64,000 bases of DNA from NCBI GenBank assembly GCA_007026445.1, contig VDMD01000010.1, forward strand, positions 434,001-498,000, in the 5' to 3' direction. Below the pieces are notes generated by a model, which saw only the letters and a program-made list of their open reading frames with translations, was not told the DNA's origin and did no database searches. The DNA is from Schizophyllum amplum (lineage: Eukaryota; Basidiomycota; Agaricomycetes; Agaricales; Schizophyllaceae). Both the position numbers and the translations under genes were made by a program. Shown piece after piece: positions 1-10,344 of the stretch (positions within the stretch are counted from its first letter, which is position 1; the number at the start of each line of letters is the position of its first letter).

Positions 1-1
1 G

Positions 2-1333
2 CCCTGCTCGCAATTCAGACAGAGTGCTTAGCGCCGGAGGACGGGGCGGACTGACCTCGACCTTGGTAATGCGGCGCAACGACAGCTGCGTCGGCTCCAT
101 GGTCTGCGGGTCCAGACCAGAAAGGGTGTGCTCGCTGTCGTCCGAGAGATATTCGGTGAGAGCACACTGCAATGGGCGTCTGGCGCCGAAGTCCTGCGGG
201 ACGGACGTGGCGAGCGCCTCCTCGTCGAGCTGAAGCGACTCGTACGCGACCTGGGCAGAGGCGTCAGGAACACGATGGCGGGCACGGCATCGGGCGCGGC
301 GTACCATGTAGAACCCTTCCCAGACGCCGGTCAGCGCGCCCGGGGCCAGAGGCGCGGCCGGCGCCGAGTGAGCGTCGGCTCGAGCGCGATCGTGCGCGTC
401 GGCGAATAGGGGCATGCGGAGGGCACTGAATGCAAGGCAGTCTTTCTGCGTCGGGCCTCCCCGATTATGCTGCACCGCGCTTGCACGCGTCAGCGGCAGA
501 TATGGCGGCGCCTCGAGCTGCCTTAGCTGCGCAGCGCAGTAGAGCTGTAACACGGCGTGGGCAGGAGAGAGCGCATAGCCGCCTGTAAAGAACAGTAGAG
601 AAGGCAGAGCGATGGGCTCCAGGGCGTGGCACGTCCCGTCAGGACGGTAGACACCGTCCGCAGCCGGAGACACGTCCAGAGTGTTTTCGCCTTCGGTTGG
701 GGGAGCATCGCGGGCGACCTGTTCACGGACCATCAATAGAACATAGGGCGCAAGCGAGTTTGTGAGCTGGTCTCGGAAGGTCGCGTTACAGAGATCTTCT
801 ATGGAAAACAAGTCAGCTGCCGACTTCAATGCATAGAATGGCCATCGAAACTCACCATACGAGACGGTCATGCTGAGCAGTATGAGAAGGAGACCTTTGA
901 TCTCGAGGTCGGCAGTCTCTGAGACGCAGGTGGTTTGCCAAAGCTTCCAAACGAAGCGCGGGAGGCTCAAGTCCGCCAAGCGCTTGTCCGTGTCGTCGTT
1001 GATCTCGCCGCGCATGCAGACCGCTGTCCGGAGGTCTTCCTTCAGGCGGCCGTCGCATGTCATGTCGTCCTTGCGGAGGCGGCGGAGGAGATTGCAGCGA
1101 CGGACAAGCTCTGCTGCGAGGAAAGTGCTCGCGACAGGTCCTCCCGGGGATCCGTAGGTAACGCGGAATGCTGCAGCGTAGACGCTAGGGCAGTTGTGTA
1201 TATTGAGAGTGCGGTACAGTCTCGATGAGGTGAGGAGAAGCGATAGGATGTCCTGGCAGTCGAGAACGGACGATGCACCGAGGTAGCCGATCTCGCGGAT
1301 GACATCGGCTGGGGCGCTCTCGAGGAAGGACAT
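2..1333 (-). CDS. F-box-like protein, C-terminal part beyond window edge
   Basis: From the ATG at 1333 the minus strand stays open for 444 codons with no stop down to base 2, so the gene runs off the left edge and the stop is not seen. The first 60 residues (MSFLESAPADVIREIGYL... followed by LLLTSSRLYRTL) have the F-box pattern of a short hydrophobic helix and an L-x-x-S-R-x-L segment. Near residue 345 the motif GVWEGFYMV matches the GVWQGLFT motif of the complete gene at 7039-8876, so the two are likely paralogues. In agaric fungi such proteins are thought to be substrate adaptors of SCF ubiquitin ligases; that role is inferred. In-frame ATGs also exist at 1384 and 1413; 1333 was chosen because the F-box begins there. 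No intron is needed. Confidence 0.7.
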   Translation of the reverse strand, partial: MSFLESAPADVIREIGYLGASSVLDCQDILSLLLTSSRLYRTLNIHNCPSVYAAAFRVTYGSPGGPVASTFLAAELVRRCNLLRRLRKDDMTCDGRLKEDLRTAVCMRGEINDDTDKRLADLSLPRFVWKLWQTTCVSETADLEIKGLLLILLSMTVSYGEFRWPFYALKSAADLFSIEDLCNATFRDQLTNSLAPYVLLMVREQVARDAPPTEGENTLDVSPAADGVYRPDGTCHALEPIALPSLLFFTGGYALSPAHAVLQLYCAAQLRQLEAPPYLPLTRASAVQHNRGGPTQKDCLAFSALRMPLFADAHDRARADAHSAPAAPLAPGALTGVWEGFYMVRRARCRARHRVPDASAQVAYESLQLDEEALATSVPQDFGARRPLQCALTEYLSDDSEHTLSGLDPQTMEPTQLSLRRITKVEVSPPRPPALSTLSELRAG

Positions 1334-2143
1334 GTCGGTCGGAGGTACAGCATCTTGGTACTGGGAGCCCGCCTTATAAGGCATTCTGAGAGGCGCCCAC
1401 CGGACAAGAAGCATGCCTGTTGCGACCAAGTCCCGAATCTGGAGATCCCCGTCACTGCGCACGATCCAGGCGTGTAGGTATTCGAGTCTTGAACCAGTCT
1501 GCTCCGCGTCTGGGGTTATTCTGGGAATTAGTACGTACCTGGCCTTATTGAATTCCCCGGATTCCCCGGTAGGGAATATTACACTGGGAGCAGGCCGGCA
1601 GGAACGGAGCAAACCGACTTGTCCGTCTGTATATTGACGGCTCGAACGGCGTTATAGCTCTGGGAGGCAACCAGCGACGGAGCACAAGACAGGATGTAGA
1701 AAACCCTTACAACGGAAGCTTGTACGCCGACAGATGCTGGTCGCGCTGGGTTCAATGGGCGCGCCGTGACGCGACGCGTCAAGACAGTTGACGATGGCCG
1801 GCACCCTGGTAATAGCCGCTTCCCTACAGGCATTCATCAAGGGTGATCATCACGGCGACGGGCTGGTAGACGTGGCCACGCGTGCTTCATTTCCGGCGGT
1901 GACGAAAGCGGCGAAGTCTTTAACACCGTTACCGGCGCGGGTCGCATCGTATCTGAACAGTGAAAGGGCGACAATTCATGGACCTGAAGCATGCGAACAC
2001 GCACACACTCGGACCGCTCTCGATCACAAGGTTCGGGGCAGCGACATCCTGGTAACATCACCGACCATTCCACAGCTTTCCAGTTACACATTGATACCGA
2101 TACAGAAGGCGAGCCGGATGACTGAAGTACAACATGATACAAC
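1334..2143. other. Intergenic stretch
   Basis: About 0.8 kb between the F-box-like gene and the 3' end of EFB1. The minus-strand frame stays open upstream of 1333 as far as 1653, but nothing in it looks conserved. The rest holds only short open frames on both strands with no recognisable domain. Confidence 0.5.
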
Positions 2144-3111
2144 TTAGAGTTCTAGGGTAGCATAGAGTGAGAAAGGATGCGGCAGCTGGTTGATAGAAGC
2201 ACTTACTCTGCATAGCGGCAATATCGGAGCTCTGCACGTAGTCCTCGATGTCCTGAATCTTCTCCTGGAGCTCGTCCGTGGAGACCTTCTCGTCCTCTGT
2301 ACGCACGTCAGCACCGTAGTATGTGGTGGACATTGGATGACCTCACCGACGACAAGGGTGATCTGGAGCTTCTTGATACCGAAACCAATGGGCACAAGCT
2401 TGCTCGCGCCCCAGACAAGACCTTCCTGCTCAATTGCACGGACGGCCTCCTCAAGAGCCTTCATGTCCGTCTCATCATCCCAGGGCTTCACGTCAAGGGT
2501 GACAACAGACTGGCGCGCAAATTAGCACGCAGTGATATGTAAATAGGTACACCGCGTACCTTCGCCACGGTCTTGGGCTTGTTGGCCTTCTTGGCATTGT
2601 AGGCGGCAACGCGCTCAGCCTTGACGCGCTCGGCCTCCGCGTCCTCCTCCTCGTCGCTTCCGAAGAGGTCGATCTCGTCGTCGTCCGCCTCGGCAGCCTC
2701 TGCCGCGGCCTCGCTCGCCAGGAACGCTTCGCCGGCTTTGGAAGAGCCGGGAAGGGTGCCATGCTCCGCGGAGTACGACTGAATGTGAGTGTACCAACGC
2801 GCGGAGTGGGGGAACTTGGACGCGTCGGGCGCGGAGCCGAGGGTCTTGAAGACGTGCACATCGGCCTGGGAAGGCGTGTAGCTGAAGCACAGAGTCAGTC
2901 AATAAGCTGATAGATGCGAGATCCATAGTGATCAGAGAGCTAGGTAGAGATTTGTCGGCATACGGAAGCGGCGGTGTCTAGTCGCCTCTTGGAAACACGG
3001 ACCATAGCATAGATCATCACTTCGAAGAGAAAGTAGACATCCAAATACGTACCCCTCGACGTAAGAGCGGGAGGCCAGGTGGGCTTCAAGTTTCGCAGCG
3101 TCGACAGACAT
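2144..3111 (-). CDS. EFB1: Translation elongation factor 1-beta (eEF1B alpha), nucleotide exchange factor
   Basis: Guanine nucleotide exchange factor that reloads eEF1A with GTP during translation in the cytosol. Five exons join in phase to 213 codons: 3111-3053, 2881-2560, 2509-2347, 2296-2207 and 2151-2144. The N-terminus [20 protein letters not shown] and the following [18 protein letters not shown] resemble the GST-like N-domain. The middle is acidic ([21 protein letters not shown], the CK2-site linker of the family). The C-terminal exchange domain carries [33 protein letters not shown] and [20 protein letters not shown]. The last exon is only 8 nt and supplies the end of the conserved ...AMQKL terminus. 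Length is close to the yeast protein. Identification is secure; the 171-nt first intron is the longest. Confidence 0.95.
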
Positions 3112-3840
3112 TTTTGATGATGAGAGTAGAGAGCAAGATTGGATCGATGGCTTCAGAAAAATGAACGCGCCGGATGATCGGCACGGTCAATTGCCCAAAA
3201 GAGTCCAACCGGCAATCGCCGGCGGCCCTCAGAGTTAACGTTCATCTTCAGCCGCAACGTCAACTGCCAACTACGGGGTTTCCGTGTGTCAACATCCCTC
3301 CTCTTCCGTCTTGCCTAAAGCATTCTCGAGTAGTCCGCTTGTGGACCTAGACCAAGTTGACGTAACTTAGCGTCTTCATGTCCGTCTCCTAGTACGAACC
3401 TGATCACCGCTCACGAATGCTCATACCGGATTTCTGACGTCCATCGTCCTCCTAATTATCCCTTTTCCCGACAACTAGCGGACCCTGGACGTTTGGCATC
3501 TCTGTCATACGCGCCGCGAGCGGTCCTTGTCAACACTCTAGGAAAACAGGTAAGTACATTTCCTCTCCTTGCCTAGTCTGATCCTCGGTCTTGCGAGGCT
3601 CGGTAGCTCCACAGCCCGGGTCTGCGCGGCAGGAGAAACGCCATAGCGGTTGCCAAGTTCGAGGGGAGAGTTGCCGTCTAAGCGATATACTGACAGCTGG
3701 GGTACGTACGACTTCAACATTAAAGGGATAACGTCCTTGTGGTCAAATACAGCCCGAAATGGGGCACCTTCCCAGGCTTCAGGGCCTCAAAAGAGCGGCA
3801 CGAAAATTTCTGGTGCCCTCCGCCCGTCGACGAGGCGAGC

Positions 3841-3994
3841 CAGTCCAGCTTCAGGCGACATCCGTGTCAACATCGGTAGACGTCCAGCTCAGCTCTAGGC
3901 GGCGTTCTGTTCCACTTCAGGCGACGTCCAGTCCGGATGCACGCGACGGTCAATTCAACTTCATGCGGCGTCCAGTCCGCCTTCAAGCGGCGTA
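3841..3994. repeat. Seven-unit 22-bp degenerate tandem repeat
   Basis: Splitting the sequence every 22 bases from 3841 gives seven units. The best ones read like CAGTCCGCCTTCAAGCGGCG, for example starting at 3841, 3951 and 3973. The start CAGTCC/CAATTC and the GGCGRCGTC end recur in register; other positions vary. 22 is not a multiple of 3, so a coding repeat is unlikely. Confidence 0.75.
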
Positions 3995-4750
3995 TGCCAT
4001 ACGAGGATCACCTGGGGAGCCGCGGACGCGCGAAGATCGCCAGTCATTTGTATCAAGATGTGCGTACGCTTGTCCTTCGCTCTCTTCCAGGGCTTCGCCC
4101 TTCCCAAGCCCTTCCCACAGTCTGCGGTGTCGACTTTCGCACGACTCGCTTCTGTATAGCTCAACGTCCGCCTCTATCCTCGTATCGTCCCTTTGCGTCA
4201 TTCGCTCCGTCCGCTTCTTCCTTCGTACCATATGCGTCGATGTCATGCACATTGATAGTACCAGGCCTCGGAACCTCAAGTGACTTCGTTCGCTTACCCC
4301 GCCCACGACCTAGCAGCTTCTCGCGACCTGTCAACCCGAATTCAAGCAGAATGGTAACCTACCGGATGACTCACGACGACATCGCCATTCCTCCCACGAT
4401 ACCATTGCCATTTCAACTCAGTCGTCCCAAGCCCGACACTGCATATAATGCCAGTCCAGTCCCACGCCGTCATCATATCCTCGACGCCCTACTCACGAAC
4501 TGGGCGCCAGTTCACTCGGCCCATCCACGCTGCTCTATTTCCAGGACGCCATTGCTATTTCACCCAATCTTGATCGCCGCGTCTTCGACATGTCAAGGAA
4601 GGAGTACAAGGTGATGTACCCAAGTCCGATGAGATGTCATTTTATAGACTTATACCGGTCCGGGGCAAGATGTCGAGGCCCAATGCGCTCGAAGAAATTC
4701 AGCGAGATGTATAACAGCGGGCTCTAGACCTTGCCGGCAGCTGCCCTCCT

Positions 4751-4810
4751 AGCACAAGACCCCGCTTTTCTGCACACAAGGCCCCGCCTGTGAACAAAGC
4801 CCCGCCTGCG
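4751..4810. repeat. Three-unit 20-bp tandem repeat
   Basis: Three adjacent 20-base units share the pattern ACAARRCCCCGC; the best, at 4771, is TGCACACAAGGCCCCGCCTG. They lie in the same gene-poor tract as the 22-bp array. Confidence 0.65.
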
Positions 4811-7038
4811 GCCAAGGTATCGCTTCCACGATTCATGCCGTCTTTCGCTCCGTTATCCGCGCGCTCTCCCTCTCGCTACGTTCTCTCCCTTACGATTACG
4901 GTACGGCTACAGTCCAGCTATCATGCCACAGACGCCGCTCTCGGGCATCATTTTTTCACGCGGTTCCACCCTCAACGCCGGCATGCACGCGCCCCAATCG
5001 ACTGAAGAGTATCCGATATCTTGGCCTGTACCCGATCTTCCCGCCTTGTTTCTGCGGTCCACCATGTCAGGGGTCTATGGGTCAGTACATACTCGTCTTC
5101 TCCATGACCATGGCACTATCTTCTCGATGACGGTTCGGGTGCAGTCGCCTGCGTCCTCCGCCCAAGGTTCGGGTCATCCGCGCCACGGTGCTACCGCCGT
5201 TCAAGATGTCACCGCCGGCTGAGCCTCCACCCGTGAACGCCGTTCAAGTCTCCGCCCGTAGCCGGCGGTCGCACTTGTCGCACTTAGTCGCCAAGGAAAC
5301 GTCCGGATTCAGTCCGCTGACCCGTGTTCAGTGAATTGATCCCCTGCTCAGTGACAGTCGGTTGAATCACTCTGCTCTCCTGCCGTCGCGACTCTACTGA
5401 CAGGTCCTCGCGGCTCTGCGGCGCCTCCGAGATCCCTCCGCGTCAGCGCTCACATCCTGCTCGTCGCTGCCGCGGCCCGAGACTGAATCGCAGGACCTCC
5501 GCCTTTCCGCGCATCGGAGAACGTCCTGAAGAGATGGCGTTGGAGATCCACGTCCTGAGGAGATGGGTGACGCCGACCGCTCTCAGGAATGATGTACGGC
5601 CGTGTAGTGACAATTCGTTGCCACGGTGCGAAACGTACGGCTGCACTTACCAAAGACTTGCCAGCTATGACTCACCTGTCAAGAGTCCTTGACGATGAGC
5701 AGAAGGCCGAGACTGTCAAGCCCTTGATGATGAACAATCGCCGTCTCCGCTTTGTGGCCGTGACCGGACCGAATCTTCAGTGAGCGGCTCGCATTTTCGG
5801 CGCATGTTGGCCAGCTCTGCTCGAACTTCATGTCGATGAGTAGTTCCATTTCTCGAAGAGGCCGCGGCGAAGAGCGCGCCTCTCAGACATCATTTCTGAT
5901 ATGTCACGCCTTCGCTTATGTCTACAGACTGCGATTCATCCACTCAGGCGACGCGCACAAGCATGCCCTATGCAGTCGATACGCAATTGTGCAGCGCGCA
6001 ATTTCCGGGGCTTTTCCAAATTTTGACGCCCTCATTCGTCAGCTAGCACCCTCGACCACTGAGTAGCCTGCTCAACCGAGCAGACTGGCCCAGCTAGGCG
6101 CGACAGGATGACCCAATTATGGCGCGACTGGCGGTCAGGCGTTGGGCATCGTGTCCGGCATGAAGGCGTTAGTTAGGCCTCACGCTGCACGCATTATGAT
6201 ATTGCTGACTTCCCAGTTCTGTAGAGACGCCGAGGTGCATGTTCGCGTGGTGCGTGCTTTCATCTCGTAGCGGGATCTTTTCATGCGACGGTCGTTTTTA
6301 ATGTCCACGGCCCACACGTTTTCAAGGCGAAGAGCTCAAGCCTGCTAGCTGCGAAGTGCAGCCGTTAGCCCACCGGCTCTCTCAGCTTCATCCGCTGCTC
6401 CATTTCCGAAGGTTCTACCTGCTACTTCATCCCCGTGTTGCTTAACTTCCGAGGGTGCTCTCCCGCTCTGCACAACCTCCGGTTCGCGTTGTATAATTTC
6501 CGAGCCCGGAGGACGGAGCGGAGTACGTACTACGCAGGCAGGTTGAGGAAGCGCCATAGTCGTCGTCGATGCTGCCGCACGGCCAAGTCGTTGCGGTTAT
6601 GACCGCAGTCGGTGACGCCGGCGTGAGGTCGATCTCAAGGATCCCATTCGTTGGGCCTTGATAAATTTTCTCAAGCAAGCTTCTGGCTTGCGACGCGAGG
6701 CAGGAGGCATGACCTGCTTAGTACCCAGCGGGCTCTGCACATTGCTCACTGCGCCGAGAGTTCTGTCCCGATATACATTCGCAAAAGACAGTCACCTCGT
6801 CATATTTTATATCGTATTCCTGAAGCTCGGCATGTCCTCACCTTCGTGCCTTCAGAGAGACCAATGCGAGAACGTCTGAAAGATGAACATGCTCAGAGTC
6901 ACATGCTTTACACGTGCACTATTAGGTCACCGGCCACCGGGCCGAAGCATCTTTGTTTCCCGCGGTGGATTGTTCTTTGTCTTGGGCCTCATTGGTTTAT
7001 CTTGACGCAGCGTGTCCTGCGTCTTGTCCTCGTCCGTC

Positions 7039-8876
7039 ATGTTCGCGCCGACAAGCCTCCTCACCATACCCCTGGAGCTCCTCGAGGAGATTGCCTTTAC
7101 CGCGACGATCATGGGCAGCGAGGGCCAGGACCCTCCCATGCGTTCCCTCGCCGCCCTTGCGCAAGTCGATCGCAGGACCTACACGCGCCTCTCCATCAAC
7201 CACAACAAGAGCCTCTACGCCAAACTATTCCGCCATTTCTTCGACATCGGTCCACTGAAGCGAAGGCTTGGGCCACTCGTCTCAAATGAATGGCAGGCAG
7301 GGGAACTGCGTCTACGTTTTCAACGCATGAGCCGCATGAGGCGCATGATCGGCGCGACCACTTCAAGCAAGAGCGTGCCTGTCGTTCTTGACCTATTGAC
7401 CTTCTGCTACTCGATGTTGCTGGAGAACGAGGGGAAGAACGATCAAATACTACTTGAATACGGGTGGCTGGACAGGTGGATAGACACGTACTGGTTCGCC
7501 GCCAACGGTTACTCGGGAGCCGTTGCGGATGTGAGTAGGGATGAATGGCCCAGATCGGACCTCTGCAACACGTTCGCGATGTGGGTCCTGTGGCTTGTCA
7601 TGCGAACCAGTGTGTGGCGTGCTCGTTGACGTTGCACGCTTGTTAACCACCTCTCCAGATCTGTTTATGACGGATGACTCGAAGGCGATTGACATTGTGA
7701 AGATCTACGCACTTGGCGCGCATAAGGTGTGTGCTTGCTCCTGCTATACCACGATGTTGCTCAGCATACTTCCAGTACTCACCCACCCTTCTTCGCTGGG
7801 GGTCGTTCGACGCCACCGTCGAATACACCCGGAACACGTCGCCTGCCTACTTGGGCGTTGATCTATCCCCACCTCCATTAATGACTGCTGCCATCCTTGT
7901 CTTCCTCGCCATTGTGAACCGCCTCGCCAAGTCGCCTGGCTACAACCAGCTGTACGAGACTCCAGTCGGACCCACCCTTCCTAAATTCGACCCTACAGAG
8001 TGGGACGCGGACTGGACAAGATCTGTGGACAGACCCCTTTCTCTGGACGTGTCTATAGCTGACGTATACCGTCCTGGAAGGTATGATATCTCTCAGCGCT
8101 TCGAACATAGCGCTCACGCCCACGCGCGCTAGCGTAGAGGGCGTCTGGCAAGGTCTCTTCACGGTGAGTGTGTAAAAAAACTGCTTATTGAATGTTGGCG
8201 CTCATCGTGACTTCAGTACACTGAATTCACAAACTACGCGCGGCTTCTGGCGGGTGCACCGCCTCCTACTTTACTGCAGAGCATCGTCATCCGGCATCGG
8301 CAGACCTGGAAGCTTCGCGAGTATCATCTTCAGATATCATCCGATGATACCGCTCGCCTTAGCGCGCGTGCGCCTGTCGGCACCTCCCTCAGGTCCTACT
8401 TGCCACGCACCGTGAAGACGCAGGAGGATGACACCGGACTGACGATGACGGACGCCAGCGACAGAGTCTACCGTTACAAGCGGTCTACTCACATCGACAA
8501 GACCCTACCGCTAGACTCCATATGCGACATCATCATCATTGGCGACGTGAGTGCATCGGCCAGAATGCTTGACCTCGATCGCTCATCGCACGTTCTGCGG
8601 CAGGGTCACTCGTCGTGGGGAGAGTTCAATCTCGTCGGGCGGATTCGACCATGGGATGGGTTCATCAGTCTCTCGAAGGAATACGTGAGTGGACAGTTTA
8701 GTCTGTCTTACGATGCTGAGCGTGCGCAGGTCGAAGACGGCCGCGGGACATGGCTCTACCGCGGCTACCTGGTCGGAGGCGGGCGCGGCAACTTCGTCGG
8801 GCGCTGGCGAGACACCTTGAGCCCCGACCACCTCGTCGGCTACGAGGGCTGCTTCACGATGGGAAGGCGACAGTGA
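7039..8876 (+). CDS. F-box-like protein, seven exons
   Basis: Seven exons (7039-7609, 7659-7726, 7776-8080, 8133-8163, 8217-8546, 8604-8684, 8730-8876) join in phase to 510 residues. The N-terminus LLTIPLELLEEIAFTATIMG with RSLAALAQVDRRTYTRLSI fits an F-box helix set. The C-terminal third repeats short GxW motifs (GVWQGLFT, GHSSWGEFNLVGRIRPWDGF, GTWLYRGYLVGG, GYEGCFTMG), which suggest a beta-rich domain. The motifs are shared with the partial gene at the left edge. A role as a ubiquitin ligase adaptor is inferred from the F-box only. The 31-nt fourth exon encodes the VEGVWQGLFT motif and is supported by phase on both sides. Confidence 0.8.
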
Positions 8877-10344
8877 GAAGGATCACTGTGAATTACGACT
8901 GCTCGCTATGGATTACGAGCGCTGTAGATGAGGGTGTATGCAAGTGCGTATGCGATGTCTACAACTCGTGCTACGTCTGAAGTCCGCTACGGTACAGGGA
9001 GGGTACATGTACGTTGTCCGGTGAATAGGTGCAATGGATAAGGATACACAATGCGCGGTGAGGGGGTTGCTATGATACAATGCGGCGAGTCGAAGTTGGG
9101 GGGTTGACGCTGAAGGCGTTGAGAGGCTGAACGATGTTGTGGGTCGGACAGTGTTGTGGAATTGGACGATAAAATCTGGCTGAACCATGTCGTGGGCTGG
9201 GAGGATGCCCCGAGGCCGGAAGATGTTCTGGGGCAGGACAAGGTCCTGAACAAGTCAAGATCGAGGAAACAAAATTGAAAACGTGAGTCTGGTCGTGACA
9301 TTAGCGCTGGCGATGATGAAGAGCGATAACGACGTACTGATGGCCTGTGGACAGGATGTTCACGAGGCATGTGGGTCCGAAAAGGAGGGCGGCCTATGGG
9401 GCCGTTCAACGACGCTGACCCTTGCCCGCTTTCTACAACGCCTGTCACTCTCCGCAGGCCTAAACGAGTGTGGGGCCGTACGCAATCCGTGCACACTCGG
9501 TTGTTGGACTCCTTGACCACAGTGATTTTATCGCAGGTCGCGTCCCCGTAGGCAAGCTTGGAGTTGCAACCTGCTAACTTCATGACGCGTACTCTATAGC
9601 ACGAGGGACAACTTGCGCGCTCAACTGAGCACATAGAATGGGTGGTACGCACCATGCTATGTCCTCAACGCGCTATAAGACTGAAGTCTCCATTCCTTCA
9701 AGTTCAGCGTCTACTGACATGCCCGTTCATGTGCAGATCTGCAAGAAGCTGTCAGCGACATTTGCGGGCAAGAACAGCTATGCGCCGGCTAATTTTCACA
9801 GCAGAGCTTGCATAGCAGGCCCAACCTTGTATTGTTGGCCTCAATGTGTGGCGTTTGTGGGCGTCGGTGGTATACAATTTCATCTTGACGCTCCTTTTTT
9901 GACTCTGCCAGCAAGTCACAATTAATATCAATCGTATCGCATTGACTGATAGACTTAGCGCGCGCTACATACCCTATAATCTGGGCCAGCGATGGATAGC
10001 CGCTCGACAGCATCGGACGAAAGAGGGCAAAACTTTCAAAAGGCGCCGGGGTTTTCGTCCCCCGATAGCTTCGGCGAGTCATAATTTCTCTCTTTACCCC
10101 TGCGCGAGTCGCTGCATTCAAACTATACACAGGTTTTTCCTAACAAGCACGCGCCCTTTACAGGACTGACGAACCCCCAACAAGCGCATCTATGTAGAAC
10201 GAACATGCCATGTGACCCGTCATGTGATTCAATCAAACCTTCAGTTCACGTTCCGAGTGACGCATCTGCAGAGCTATAGCCTCGTGTCTTTCTTCGCTAT
10301 CGGTTCCATCTACGCACCCACAATTTGTGTACGGAGACATCCAT
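8877..10344. other. Intergenic stretch with an 18-bp repeat array
   Basis: About 1.5 kb between the F-box-like gene and the first kinase-like copy. It holds the 18-bp array listed next. A 222-codon open frame on the minus strand (8987-9655) runs through that array and is rejected as a gene. The last 150 bases should be the promoter of the kinase-like copy. Confidence 0.5.
9128..9253. repeat. Seven-unit 18-bp degenerate tandem repeat
   Basis: Seven consecutive 18-base units start at 9128, 9146, 9164, 9182, 9200, 9218 and 9236. Most begin GGA/GAA and continue like GGAAGATGTTCTGGGGCA. Because 18 is six codons, a frame on the minus strand stays open across it, but the implied peptide repeat is weak. 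Confidence 0.7.

Larger units (their letters stand above)
3112..7038. other. Gene-poor tract with degenerate short tandem repeats
   Basis: About 3.9 kb upstream of EFB1 (which is transcribed away) and upstream of the F-box gene at 7039. Open frames up to 225 codons exist (3937-4614 +), but they overlap arrays of short repeats and carry no recognisable domain. Two arrays are listed separately. A looser series of TTCCGA-containing units lies at about 6395-6515 and CAGT-spaced units at about 5310-5370. The 500 bp before 3111 should hold the EFB1 promoter. Confidence 0.5.

Noticed and set aside
3937..4614. 225-codon plus-strand frame
   Set aside because: Begins inside the 22-bp repeat array and has no recognisable domain; left as non-coding.
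8987..9655. 222-codon minus-strand frame
   Set aside because: Openness comes from the 18-bp repeat array; composition is Ser/Pro/Arg-rich shadow-like and no domain is seen.
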